64,000 nt of DNA, taken from contig OX940864.1 in NCBI GenBank assembly GCA_954871525.1, positions 12,890,001 to 12,954,000 of the forward strand, in the 5' to 3' direction. Source of the stretch: Parietaria judaica (lineage: Eukaryota > Streptophyta > Magnoliopsida > Rosales > Urticaceae). Under the pieces are notes generated by a model, which was given only the letters and a program-made list of their open reading frames with translations, searched no databases and was not told the origin of the DNA. Positions 48,279 through 59,760 of this stretch are shown in pieces (positions within the stretch are counted from its first letter, which is position 1; every line of letters starts with the position of its first letter). The translations under genes were made by a program, and so were the position numbers.

Positions 48279-51074
48279 ATGGAGGACGAGGATCAGCACA
48301 AGATCGCAGATCTGATCAGAGAGCTCGTCCTTCGATTGCTCTCTTCCAATCCCAACCCCGACTCATCGTCTTCTTCCGCCATTTCCAATTCCCACCTCCA
48401 AACCCTAAACCTCAACTCTCCCTCCTTCCAGAAGCACCTCCGCTACGCCGTCCGCATCCTCTCCGCCAACCTCCGCCCCTCCATCGCCGCCGACTCCGCC
48501 GCCATCGCCGAGTCCGTCAAGCGCCGCCTCGCCACACAAGGTAAGTCGCCGCAAGCCCTAAATTTCTCCGAGCTTTACGCAAAGTTCGCGAAGAAAACTG
48601 GGCCCGGGAGCGTCAACAACAAGTGGGCGGTTCTGCACCTGCTCAATACCGTCTCCGAGGACCGCAGTGACGCCGTCGCGGGGATGCAGGTGGATCCGCC
48701 GCTCTTGCTACCCAATTTGGCGCCGAGAAACGGCACCGCCGGGGATTCCAGGGCTCTGTCGCGGCTGAAGTGCGATAACGGGGTTTTGTTTGTGGCTAAG
48801 GATCCAGAGAATGTTAGGGATATTGCGTTTAAAGAGTTTGTTGGATTGGTTAAGGAAGAGAATGAGGTTTCGGAGGAGGTTTTGCTTAGAGATGTTTTGT
48901 ACGCTTGTCAGGGGATCGATGGAAGCTATGTCAAATTCGATTCGGGTGTCGATGGTTACGTTCTGTCGGATTCTATTATGGTTCCGAGAGCCACGAGGGT
49001 GATGGTTCGAAAGCTCTGCGAGCTCGGGTGGTTGTTCAGGAAGGTGAAAGACTACGTTTCTCAGAGTATGGACCGGTTTCCGGCTGAAGATGTTGGGACA
49101 ATTGGGCAGGCATTTTGCGCCGCTTTACAGGACGAGCTTTCGGATTATTACAAGCTGTTAGCGGTGCTTGAAGCTCACTCGACGAACCGAATTCCTCTCA
49201 TTTCTGACCAAGTTAGCTCCGGGAATTACCTGACTTTGAGGAGATTGTCCGTTTGGTTTGCTGAGCCTATGGTGAAGATGAGGTTGATGGCGGTTTTGGT
49301 CGACAAGTGTCGGGTTTTGAAGGGAGGAGCGATGGCGGGCGCGATCCACTTGCACGCTCAGCACGGAGATCCGATGGTTCAGGAATTCATGAGGCGTTTG
49401 CTGAGACGGGTTTGCTCTCCGCTGTTTGAAATGGTCCGAAGCTGGGTTTTGGAAGGCGAATTGGAGGATATTTTTTCGGAGTTCTTCGTTTTAGGTCAGC
49501 TTGTGAAGGCGGAATCCTTGTGGAGAGAGGGTTACATGCTTCACTCAGGGATGCTTCCTTCTTTCATTAGTCAATCTCTTGCACAGAGAATTTTACGAAC
49601 CGGGAAATCCATCAACTTCCTCCGTGTCTGTTGTGACGACCGTGGCTGGGCTGAATCCGCCACGGAAGCCGCCGCCGCCGCGGGAACCTCGATGACACGG
49701 GGCGGGCTGGGTTATGGCGAAACCGACGCTCTCGAGTCCCTAGTTTCTGAAGCGGCAAAGAGAATTGATAAGCATTTGTTGGACGTTATTTACAACCGCT
49801 ACAAGTTCAAAGAGCATTGCCTCGCTATAAAGCGGTACTTGCTTCTAGGTCAAGGCGATTTCGTTCAGTACCTGATGGACATTGTCGGCCCCGAGCTTTC
49901 TGAGCCCGCCAACACTATAAGCTCGTTCCAGCTGGCTGGGTTATTAGAAACAGCTGTACGAGCATCGAATGCTCAGTACGATGATCCTGACATCTTGGAC
50001 CGATTGAGGGTCAAGATGATGCCACATGGCAGTGGCGACCGGGGCTGGGACGTGTTCTCCCTGGAGTATGATGCGAGAGTCCCTCTAGACACCGTTTTTA
50101 CCGTATCTGTGATGGCGAAATATTTGAGAATATTTAATTTCTTGTGGAAGCTTCGGAGAGTCGAGCACGCTCTTATTGGTGTTTGGAAGACCATGAAACC
50201 GAACTGCATAACTTCACATTCCTTCACTAAGTTGCAGGGTGCAGTTAAATCGCAGTTGCTTTCGACGCTGAGGCGGTGCCAAGTTTTGTGGGACGAGATG
50301 AACCATTTCGTCTCGAACCTGCAATACTACATCATGTTCGAAGTACTCGAGGTCTCTTGGTCGACATTATCAAACGAAATGGAGGGAGCGAAGGATCTGG
50401 ATGATCTGCTCGCCGCCCACGAGAAGTATCTCAGCTCGATCGTGGAGAAGTCTCTCCTCGGTGAACGGTCGCAATCGCTTTGCAAGTCACTCTTCGTCTT
50501 GTTTGATCTTATTTTGAGGTTCAAGAGTCAAGCCGACAGGTTGTACGAAGGGATTCATGAGCTACAAGCAAGGTAATCTATCTTTATGTGCAAACATTGT
50601 TATATATATATGAAACAGGAAACCGGTCCGAGGCTTTATTAAAACCTCGCGTGTCCTTGCTTTAGCCCAGCCTGGTTTTTGGCCTGGGTAAAATTAAACC
50701 ATTGTTTTTCAATATCGGGGCTCCCAAGACCAGAAACGGTACCAAATCCCGGTTTCAAATCGATTTCATGAACGGGTATGTCTCATTGCAGATTAGATTC
50801 CTCGCAAGACAAGGGTAATTCGAAGAAGCAAGCAAGCGATAGATCATCAGAGCCGGGATCATGGATTAGCGAAGGAAGGAAGGCTCTTACTCAACGTGCC
50901 AACGAGTTTCTTCGAAATATGGGGCAAGATTTGGACTCAGTAGCAAAAGAATACTCGTTGTTGCTTGAGAATTTCATCTCTCAGTTGCCTGTTCAGCAAC
51001 ATGTTGACTTGAAGTTTCTCTTGTTCCGACTTGACTTCACCGAATTTTACAGCCGGCTAAACCCTAGCAGCTAA
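48279..51074 (+). CDS. GCP3: Gamma-tubulin complex component 3
   Basis: Subunit of the gamma-tubulin complex that nucleates microtubules at the nuclear envelope and cortex in plants. Two exons, 48279-50572 and 50792-51074 (phase 2, GT-AG), give 858 residues, close to the length I recall for Arabidopsis GCP3. The start MEDEDQHKIADLIRELVLRL is at the expected place. The GCP core begins near residue 180 (KDPENVRDIAFKEFVGLVKEENEVSEEVLLRDVLYACQGIDGSYVKF) and includes MDRFPAEDVGTIGQAFCAALQDELSDYYKLLAVLEA and RRLSVWFAEPMVKMRLMAVLVDKC. The C-terminal GRIP2 part has LLDVIYNRYKFKEHCLAIKRYLLLGQGDFVQYLMD and ends DFTEFYSRL. Being almost intronless, as I recall for Arabidopsis, supports orthology. The single intron holds CCGG-rich repeat debris. 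Confidence 0.97.
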
Positions 51075-51967
51075 TATAAGGAAAAAATGGAAAACAGCAA
51101 GTGATTTGAGTTTGAGCATTTCCGCTGACATATAGATACAAACACACAAGGAAATCCGATCCTGTTACAGCATGAACAACGAGTTCATCTTTTGCGGCTC
51201 CGTTTTAGGTACTGATAAATTTCCAAATTCTTTGTAAAATATCACGGTCTTCTGATATGTTCCCCTAGGGATGAAATTTTTGGCCCTTAAGCCTGGTTTT
51301 GGTTCGGAAACCGCCCCAGCCCGAACCCTTTATTTCAGGTCGCTAACAGTTGTATATATTTTTTTTTTCCAGGCAGTGTTAGCTTCTGTTTGATGTCTTG
51401 TGTGAAAGTTGGATTGATGGCATAAAGGTAAATTCATACCTTTAGATTAGGGTTTGAAGTTTCTCTTCTTGTATACACGTTTTTAATTATTTTTTTTTGG
51501 TTGTATTGATTTGTTGATGATTCCATTCAAAGCTTGTATATCTTGTACAATAATTTTCGTAGTTGGGATGAATGATGAGCAATGAATGTATGATTTCTCA
51601 TTTTATAACATTGTTTTGCTGAAACCAGGACAGTGTACCGGGTTTTTGGCCCGGTCCCGGTTTTAAAAAGTATGGTTTTAAAAACCGGGACCGAGCTCAG
51701 GGAAACCGGCAAATCCAGCTTCTTTTTTTTTAAAAAACAATTCTAATGCAGTAAATATACTACCCGGAAACAAAGAACCAGGTCAGTCTGTTATCAAGCC
51801 TCAGCTCGGTCCCGGTTCCGTATTTAAAAATTGGGACCGCCTTGGATCTGCACAAATCTTTTGAGAAAAATCCTGATTTTCGTATATGACCGGACCAAAA
51901 GGCAATATTTGCAAGTCTACAAAACCAACCAAAAGAGAGAAAAACCCTAAAATTTGCAGCCATATCA
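51075..51967. other. Convergent spacer between GCP3 and MAG
   Basis: Must contain the 3' ends of both genes. Shows CCGG-rich dispersed repeats at about 51280-51340 and 51620-51850 and short T or A runs. No gene. Confidence 0.6.
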
Positions 51968-52418
51968 TCAGAGTGGTTTGAGAGTGTTCTTTGGAGCGCT
52001 TATCCACGGCGTGTCAGCGATGGCGAATCTCCACAGTGCATTTACATGCTCGGGTTTAGCGTAGTCCACGCCAACACGGGGACCCGCCAAAATCTTCTCC
52101 GGCTCTGCACCATCCAAGATTTCCAAGCCACCTTCACCAAAAGAAGGATCCATTCATTAAGATCTCATTATGTATTCACCATCCAAGATTTTTGGTAATA
52201 TTTCGGACGTGCTGGACTTTCTAAAACATAGCCCATTTCTGGTTCCGGTATTGGAAAATCCTAGATTTTTAATACAGAATCGGGCAGAAAACGGGACCGT
52301 GTCCGGTTCGGTTTTATAGTATTTGCTTGATTAGTAAAAGTCCAATGTTTACACCTTTTTAAAAAATTAATACATAGAATAATAATAATAATAATAATAT
52401 TTAAAAAATTAATACATA

Positions 52419-52474
<56 letters not shown>

Positions 52475-53849
52475 AAGGCATATAAAGCAAATGATCAACA
52501 TAGCCAACTTCCGCAAAAATAAAAAATTAAAAAATTGCCAGAACAAGACTTGAGACCGAACTAAAACCGGATTTCTAGGTTGGAACTTACCGGGTGAGTA
52601 AAGGGTATGGTTGGACCATTCTGTTGAAATACCTAGAGCTTGGCCAACCTAAAAATATTACACAAATATTTAATCAACATAATAAGATAAATTTGTGCCA
52701 ATTATTCATGATAAAAAATATTATTTTGACATTGAACCCCGAGGATTATAGAACCAAACATATAAATATCGAAAACCTTTCCCGGTCCAGTGAGAAGAAT
52801 AGGCTTATCGGATTTCAAACCTCGACGCTCTTGTATTGTTTTCATTCCTAAACAAACAAATAAATAATTTCACGTAACATAACACAGAACAAAAAAAAAA
52901 ATTAAAACTAGTGAAATAGGATTAAGAAGCAGAGTAGAGTGTTAATCACCAGTAATTGGAGCACAAGAGCGTATTAACACAGCAGCGCCAACGCCTTCCT
53001 TGTCAGCCACGACATTGAGCATCGTGTGAAGCCCGTAGCACAGGTAAGCATACGCCCGCCCGCCCGCTTCAAACTTTATTTCCCGAAAAAATAATAATAA
53101 TAAAAAAAAGAGTTATCGGCTCGAGTAGTCCCTCTATACATACTATTACAAGAGAAAATAGACGGATTTGGCCTATCCGTTACGATTTGTGAGCGTTAGA
53201 ATGGCCTAACAAGGACCGAATATTCTTATTTTCTTCATCAAATATACAAAAATTATAATAATTATCAAACGGTCTGACCATAGGGGCAGTTCTTGGAGTA
53301 ATGCCAAAACGACCGTGACAAGCTGAGTCGTTTTCCCTATATGCTTCAACCTATGTCACATTTGATTAATTAATATTTACTTCTCAATATACATAAATCA
53401 AAATTAAATCATATCATGTAAATGTCCCATTTTGAGGGACAAATCTTGATGCGTGTATTATTTTTACTATCCAAACCAAACTATATAATAAAAAGACTAT
53501 TTGTTTGCATCATTATTTTTCAAAAAAATCATTTGCGCATCATTATTGGAAAAAAAAATGTTTAAAATAAATTGCAAAGCACCTCAGTGATGCGAAGAAC
53601 GACGTCGTCTCGCCTCAAATACTTGCCCAGCAACTTTGGAGCGAGGTCGAGAGCGTCAATTTGGAAAAACGTCGAGGGTAGTATCGTCATTTTGTTGGGA
53701 AGCTCCGGTATCGGTTGGCCTGAGCTCGTTCCCGACTCGGCCCTAACGGTGACTGATTTCACGCGCCGACTCGGGCGACTCAGCTCGTCGTCGGTGGTGG
53801 GTTTGCTGAGTTCGGAGGCGACCCGCTTGACTCGCTGAGTTCTTTTCAT
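51968..53849 (-). CDS. MAG: 3-methyladenine DNA glycosylase (AAG/MPG family)
   Basis: Removes alkylated purines such as 3-methyladenine from DNA as the first step of base-excision repair. Six exons on the minus strand: 53849-53583, 53350-53279, 53073-52950, 52847-52777, 52648-52591 and 52131-51968, all GT-AG, for 251 residues. The basic N-terminus (MKRTQRVKRVASELSK) may be a nuclear signal. Then FFQIDALDLAPKLLGKYLRRDDVVLRITE and VEAYRENDSACHGRFGITPRTAPM with the catalytic Glu at residue 91, LCYGLHTMLNVVADKEGVGAAVLIRSCAP, KPILLTGPGKVGQALGISTEWSNH, and GPRVGVDYAKPEHVNALWRFAIADTPWISAPKN. The segment FEAGGRAYAY differs from the usual FGPGGHAYVY. Divergent from AHA1. Confidence 0.95.
52378..52476. 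repeat. (AAT)n microsatellite with local duplication
   Basis: Inside an intron of MAG, the sequence 'atttaaaaaattaatacata' plus a run of 'gaataataat' is duplicated, and the second copy ends in a hairpin of (AAT)n followed by (ATT)n. Replication slippage and a hairpin are likely. Confidence 0.85.
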
Positions 53850-55137
53850 TTCGCCGATGAGCGGAGACCAAATAATGAGTTTGTTTTGTTATTTGTTTGT
53901 CTTTTTTTTTTTTTAATATATTTAGATATTAAAATTTCGAAAGTCAAATGTTGTGAGAGAATTAGGAAAAAATAAATTTAAGATTGAAACTAAATTAATT
54001 ATGAGTGTGCCTTTCGAGGTACCCGAGCACGCCTTTCAAGATATCCGAGTCAAGTTAAATCCGTCGTCCTCGTCGGATCAGACCACGTATTTGTATTATT
54101 ACTTAATCCTAAATATTAGAAAAGCCGTCGATAATGGGAACGAGTTTGAGCTACCGAGCACATCTTTCGAGATATCCGAGTAGATTTTTTTCTTTAGGAC
54201 ATGCCTTATGTCAAACCCGATGTCCTCGTCGGACCATACCATGTATTGCTTGATCCTAAATACTAAGAAAATCGTCGATAATGGGAATGACTAACAACCT
54301 CTTAAGTACTAGGTCCCAAGTTATTGCTCGGTAATGCGGCTTGGCGACACGTAAAATGGCTTTGGTAGAGCACATTTTCCGAGCTTTCTGAGTGTGGGGC
54401 GTTGCCAAATAGCACTTCAGTAGTTTTCTACCGATGGGGGTGTGATAAGGCCCCGAATCATACATAATTCGGCCACCACTTACAGAAGAAGAAATGACAA
54501 ACTTACAAACGAGAGACCTAATTTACATTTTCAAAAGTAGTCCTAGCCAAAATCAATCTTAAAAAATTAGAATACTCGATTAACGTGGCTCTTCTTCTCA
54601 TTAGTATGCAAATGCGATCTATCGTGAGTTAGATTTGAGATAACGCGATATCTCGACATTCAACCACGGGTAACATGCTTTTTTGTGGAAATGTTGCGAG
54701 TATTTTTTTTTTTTTACATTATACTCGTAAAATCGTAGCAACACAATCGATAATGATTTTTTAAAATCCTACAAAAACCTCATCAAATACTTGTACCGAC
54801 TTTAATATAGTTGTAGATTGAACTCGATAACGATTTGCGGTATACGATCTCGAAAGGTAAACGAACAACGATAAATTATGCTGTCTAAAATTATTATTTT
54901 GCAAGTACTTATGCAACATGTATCCTTAAGAACCCTAATTCCCAAGTTCTAGATTCTTCCACATTTTCTCCCACCAAATGGGTTGACTAAAAAAAAAGCC
55001 GTTGATTCTCGCCTCGAACTATCTAGAAAACCCATCGCAAACCCTATTTTTTCTCGCGCTTTCCCACACTTTCTCGCTATCCAATCACCCCCAAACATCA
55101 CATTCTCTCTCTCTCTCTCTCTCTCTCTCTGACGGAA
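53850..55137. other. Divergent promoter region of MAG and AHA1
   Basis: The bidirectional spacer. Near 54029-54130 and 54150-54285 it carries a diverged direct duplication ('tttc-agatatccgagt', 'gtcctcgtcgga', 'gtcgataatggga'). A (CT)n run of about 28 bases at 55104-55131 lies in the AHA1 leader. No gene is supported in between. Confidence 0.65.
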
Positions 55138-56666
55138 ATGGCGAAGTACGGCGAGGGCGACAAGCGCTGGATCGTGGAGGACCGCCCTGACGGCGCCAAC
55201 GTCCACAACTGGCACTGGTCGGAGACGGACTGCCTCGAATGGAGCCGGAATCTCCTCACCAAGCTCCTCTCCGATCAAGCGCTCCTCGCCGGCGAAGGAG
55301 GCCTCTTCGCGGCCACGAAGAAGGTCTCCAAGGTCGACGGCGAGGCTTACGTCAATGTCCGCAAGGGCAAGATCATCCCCGGCTACGAGATCTCCGTCTC
55401 GGTCCCTTGGGAAGGCGAGGCTAAGGACTCGGAAGGCGCATCGCTTCTCAAAGTCGAAGGCGCGATCGAGATCCCGTACATCGCCGACGAGAACGCCGGC
55501 GAGGATCCGGAGATTAGGGTTACGGTGCGGGACGAGGGCCCGATTGGGCGGAGATTGAAGGAGGCCGTGACGGCCAAGGGGAAATCGGTTGTTTTCGAGA
55601 AAGTTAGGGTTTACGTGGAGACAATGGCGAGGGGCGGTCCGGCGAGGGACGAATTGGAGAGCAAGAAGGTTGCCCCGAAGACCGCTAATTCTGCGGGGAA
55701 GAAGGAGATCGAGCCTGTTGCAGCGGCGACCTCGGCGAAAACCGGTGATTTGGAGAAGAAGAAGGAGAAGAAGAGGGAGGGTTTCAAGACGATTTCGATG
55801 ACGGAGAAGTTCAGCTGCCGGGCGCAGCACCTCTACGAGATTCTGATGGACGAGAATCGGTGGAGAGGGTTCACGAGCAGCAATGCGAAAATCAGCAAGG
55901 AGGTCGGGGGCGAGTTCACCATTTTCGACGGAGCGGTGAGCGGGACCAACGTGGAGCTCCAGGAAGGAAAACTGATCGTGCAGAAATGGCGGTTCGGGAA
56001 CTGGCCCGATGGGCTTCATTCCACGGTAATGTTTCCGCGCTTAATCCGGATCTTTGTTGAATTCGACGGTTATTAATTGCCGAATGTAACCGAGGATTTC
56101 ATTGATTGATTGGATTTGCAGGTGAGGCTGTGCTTGGATGAGCCTGAAGCTGGGGTTACTGTTGTGAAGCTTACACACACAGATATTCCTGAAGAAGACA
56201 GGTTTGTATTACTTAATGAATGCTGTACATGATCATATAGCTTGATTATCAGATTATATGTGACTTCAATGGCGGATTCAGATTGAGTGATTTTGGATAA
56301 TTTGATAAGATTGATAGTATTTAAGCACAATAACAGGCTCTAAACATTGTAGAACCAATTGTTTGATTGAAATGATCATTACATTTATTATATAGTTTCA
56401 TACAATAGTAGCAAAGGGTTGTGTCAATCTATGTGTTCTGTGTGAGTTAGAAGCTAAAAGCTTAATCTTTAGGGTTTTCGGAATCCGAATTCGGTGCTTG
56501 ATCCAGGGTTGAAAGCTGAAAAGGTTAATTGCACTATATCGACTCGTTTGTTTGTTTTGTGTTGTTGAGCAGATACGGGAATTCGACAGTGGTGGAGAAC
56601 ACGGAGCGAGGGTGGCGGGATCTTATCTTCCACAAGATACGGGCGGTTTTCGGATTCGGGCTTTGA
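55138..56666 (+). CDS. AHA1: Activator of Hsp90 ATPase (Aha1)
   Basis: Cytosolic co-chaperone that stimulates Hsp90 ATP hydrolysis. Three exons, 55138-56025, 56122-56201 and 56573-56666 (GT-AG), give 353 residues, near the family length. The N-terminal Aha1 domain starts with the conserved NWHW (24-27) and SETDCLEWSRNLL. A charged linker at about 185-220 is rich in Lys and Glu (LEKKKEKKREG). The C-terminal SRPBCC-type domain runs from FKTISMTEKFSCRAQHLYEILMDENRWRGFTSSNAKIS through WRFGNWPDGLHSTV to the final VFGFGL. The gene is GC-rich in coding exons, which opens long spurious frames on the other strand. It converges on the WCRKC gene and diverges from MAG. Confidence 0.97.
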
Positions 56667-57546
56667 GAGCATTTTTAGTTGGTCTCTTTGAGGGTAGAAT
56701 TTGAATCATTGTTGGTGTATTGTACTCTTCATTCATCACATGTTGTAGTGAACTTGTACCATTTACTTCAAAGCATGGCACTTTGATTACATAGTTTTCT
56801 TCTTTCGTTTAAGGGATTTTTGCCAGATTTTGTCATTTTAATTTAGAAAAACACGAGCAATTACCGCAAATGTCGGTCGATAGCGTGCAATTTGCCTCTT
56901 GAACTTAAGTTTAAGCAATAATGTCTCCTATTATGAATTTGTACCAGCATGTAGCTCTGATGGTTGAGCCTTGAATTTTCACTCTTGAAGTAGTGAGTTT
57001 GATATACGACACTAAAACAGTGGCATTTTTAATTAAAAACTATTTTTATTTTTTTAATGTCTGTGGTGTGAATGTGTGATCATTTAAGTTGATAATTCAC
57101 TTTTATATAAATAATGTACTATGCATAGTTTTGTATCTTTTTATTATTAATTTCACTTTATTTTTTCTTATATCATGAGTTGCGACTCATTTTAATAATT
57201 CAGGCGGGTATGTCAGATCTAGTTTCATATAAGTATGTACTATGCATATACATATATTTAAATATATTATAGTTTTTCATGTGTGGAGTGAAATATGCTA
57301 TTTTCTGGAAGATCAGGGATATTACTCTTAAACCATCAGAATTCAGGTATAAACGACAGCATTTTGCAAACGACATTAAAACGGTATTGAATTTTTAAAC
57401 AACAACATTTTGCAAACATTAGATGTGACTGACTGATTCCCTTATCTGGTTAAAAGCTATAGGTATATTTGCTTTGTATACTATCTTTACAATGAACCAA
57501 TAAGAAACCCAAAAAATAAAAAATTATGTAATATGATATGAATAAT
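56667..57546. other. Convergent spacer between AHA1 and the WCRKC gene
   Basis: AT-rich 3'-flank sequence. A small cluster of 'aacgaca'/'cattttgcaaac' words near 57345-57420 suggests a decayed repeat. No gene. Confidence 0.6.
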
Positions 57547-58124
57547 TTACACATATTTTTTGAGCATTTGGGAGACTTCCTCGATGACAACCCAAGCTTT
57601 CTGGCCTCCGATCACTTCTTCTTTCATCTCCCCATCTTTCCATACCTGATCATTTACTTCACATCACATATTTTTATTTTTAGTAGTAAAGCCCCCGGAA
57701 CTTTGTATACTGGTGCTTTTTGCCCTCTCAACTTTGTGTCGCGGGGAGTAATGTGCTATTTTCGAAAGCATAGGGCTCACTACTGCCCAAAAGTAAAGTT
57801 TATGGGGCTAAATGCACGAACATGCAAAGTAGTGAAGCAATTTTTGAGCTATTGTATCAGAACTAGTGGTGAAATCACCTGAATTGTTGGCATTTTCTGA
57901 GCAGAGATAAATAACACAGGAAAAAAAAAACATTAGAAGTGCATGTAAAAGCATAAATATTGTAATTAAGATTAAAATTATATATATATGTATACTTACT
58001 GATATGTTTCCACGCTTCACTAGATTTTGAGGTACCTTATTGACGTCCACGCAGTAGAACTTTACTCTGTCATTTTCAAAGTTTGTGTTCTTAGTATTTA
58101 ATTCACAACTTAGATATCAAAAAC

Positions 58125-58169
<45 letters not shown>

Positions 58170-59760
58170 AGAGAGAGAAGATTACTTGGAATCAAATTCA
58201 GTAGCCAGTTTCTCCAACTTGGGTTTTAAATAAATGCATTTCCGGCACCAAGAAGCCATCCTATAGCAACAGTTCACGCATAATTAGTAATATGTAACAA
58301 TATTTTAGGCAAAAGTACCAAACTTTCCCTTAACTTGTACCACAAGTTCCAACAGTACCTTTGTCCCTCAACTAATTGACTAGTGTGAAATTGCCCCATT
58401 AAATCAGAACTTAGCTGAGAATACCTCTTAAATCATTAATTAGTGCAAAATAATTCACGGGACATATCTGCACTAAAATCCTAATTCGGCGGACAATCTC
58501 ACTAAATTTTGAGCTCGTTGAGTGAGTCCACGCTACTCAATACATTTAGGAAGCGAATGAGTAATAACGTGGAGTGGAGGCCATAAAAATTTATTACATT
58601 ATCGAGATTGTCAAGTCTTAATTTAATATGAGTGTAAATTTTGTACACTATTACATTGGTAACATAGAGACACGCCATAGTCAAATCGAGATGGAATAAA
58701 AATATAAATTTATCGAGTATTAGATAAATAAAGGACTTAATTAATATATATACAGTAGAACCTCTATAAATAAATACTAGATAAATTAATAGTCGCGATT
58801 AAATAATATTTTTGGTCGGTCCCGACTCGGGCCTAACTAGTTAAATTAATAATTCGTTAAATTTATAAGATAATAATTTTTTTAGAAAGTATATAGGTCC
58901 CAAGTGATATATAAATTAATAATTCAATATAAAAAATTACATAAATAATTATAAAATCACTATAAATAAAATATAACATAAATAACTATGAAATCACATT
59001 GAGTAAAAAGATAGCATTACATCACTAATCATGTAGTCTTCTTAAAATATGTTTCTTTAGTAATTTGTTTCTTCTTGAAATTAATGTCCTCTTGAACTTC
59101 ATCTCTACGTTTCCGAAGAGCATCAAAGGTCGGCTATCATATTCTCATGTTGGGCTCTTTAATATTTCAGACATTGGTACTCTAATAAAATCTTTTTAAA
59201 TCATATTAATCTCTCTTGATATTCTTAATATTGATACTTTAATATTCTCGATATAATAAATTGCAATAATTTTTTGTTAGTAAAGATGTTTATATAATTA
59301 TAGCTGATTAATAAATTTTTTTTCACTTAATAATTTATATGTTAATTAATAATCTGATAAGATAATATTTTTTGCCGGTCCCAACAGTATTAATTTATAG
59401 AGGTTCTACTGTATATATATATACACACACGTGTGACATAGAACTTAAGTGATGTATACTGAAGCTAAATTACCAATCAATGAGAATGGGCTGAGAGAGT
59501 TGCTGTGCTTCGCTGAGAATCCGATCAAGTTGATCGGAGTCGTTGATGGCTTCCATCTCCACCGCAGACTGCTTCGACACGTCAGACCAAAACGCCTGCG
59601 TTTTGAGGCACTCCCTCTTCCTCGACCCTCCGCTCCAAAACGCCGCCGTTTTGGGCCGGATCAGTAAGCCCTGCCCAGAAACGCCGTGGAGCTGGTTCGA
59701 CTCCCTGTGCCTGAACTCCCTGCACACGACGCCGCCGGAGTTCGCCGCGATGACAGACAT
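57547..59760 (-). CDS. WCRKC thioredoxin (plastid type)
   Basis: Thioredoxin-like protein with the atypical active site WCRKC (residues 100-104) in place of WCGPC; plant members are plastid proteins. Five exons on the minus strand: 59760-59474, 58260-58186, 58066-58000, 57896-57879 and 57645-57547, all GT-AG, giving 181 residues. Exon 4 is only 18 bases and encodes KMPTIQ, which carries the cis-Pro loop of the thioredoxin fold. Residues 1-70 are rich in Arg, Ser and Gly like a transit peptide. Then [64 protein letters not shown], and [18 protein letters not shown]. It matches WCRKC1 better than WCRKC2 ([15 protein letters not shown]). The start is the first Met after an in-frame stop six bases upstream. 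A pogo-type MITE occupies much of intron 1. Confidence 0.93.
57665..57850. repeat. Dispersed repeat in the last WCRKC intron
   Basis: Phrases such as 'ggaactttgtatactggtgc' and 'ccctctcaactttgtg' recur in similar form in the intron at 21540-21640 and at 28480-28520. They belong to a widespread plant repeat type whose ends I cannot define here. Confidence 0.5.
58128..58166. repeat. (AT)n microsatellite
   Basis: A run of about 19 AT dinucleotides in intron 2 of the WCRKC gene, followed by a short GA run. Confidence 0.95.
58753..59411. mobile_element. Emigrant/Lemi-like (pogo, Tc1-mariner) MITE
   Basis: The two ends share a perfect inverted 19-mer, CAGTAGAACCTCTATAAAT, extending imperfectly further, and sit between TA dinucleotides (58751-58752 and 59412-59413). 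That terminus closely resembles the Arabidopsis Emigrant family as I remember it, which is mobilised by pogo-type transposases. It is 659 bp long, longer than a minimal MITE. No transposase frame remains. It lies within intron 1 of the WCRKC gene. Confidence 0.88.

Noticed and set aside
54949..56019. Long open frame (356 codons) on the minus strand over AHA1
   Set aside because: It lies exactly opposite AHA1 exon 1, whose GC-rich codons suppress stops on the other strand. Its protein is low in structure and resembles nothing, while the plus-strand protein is clearly Aha1.
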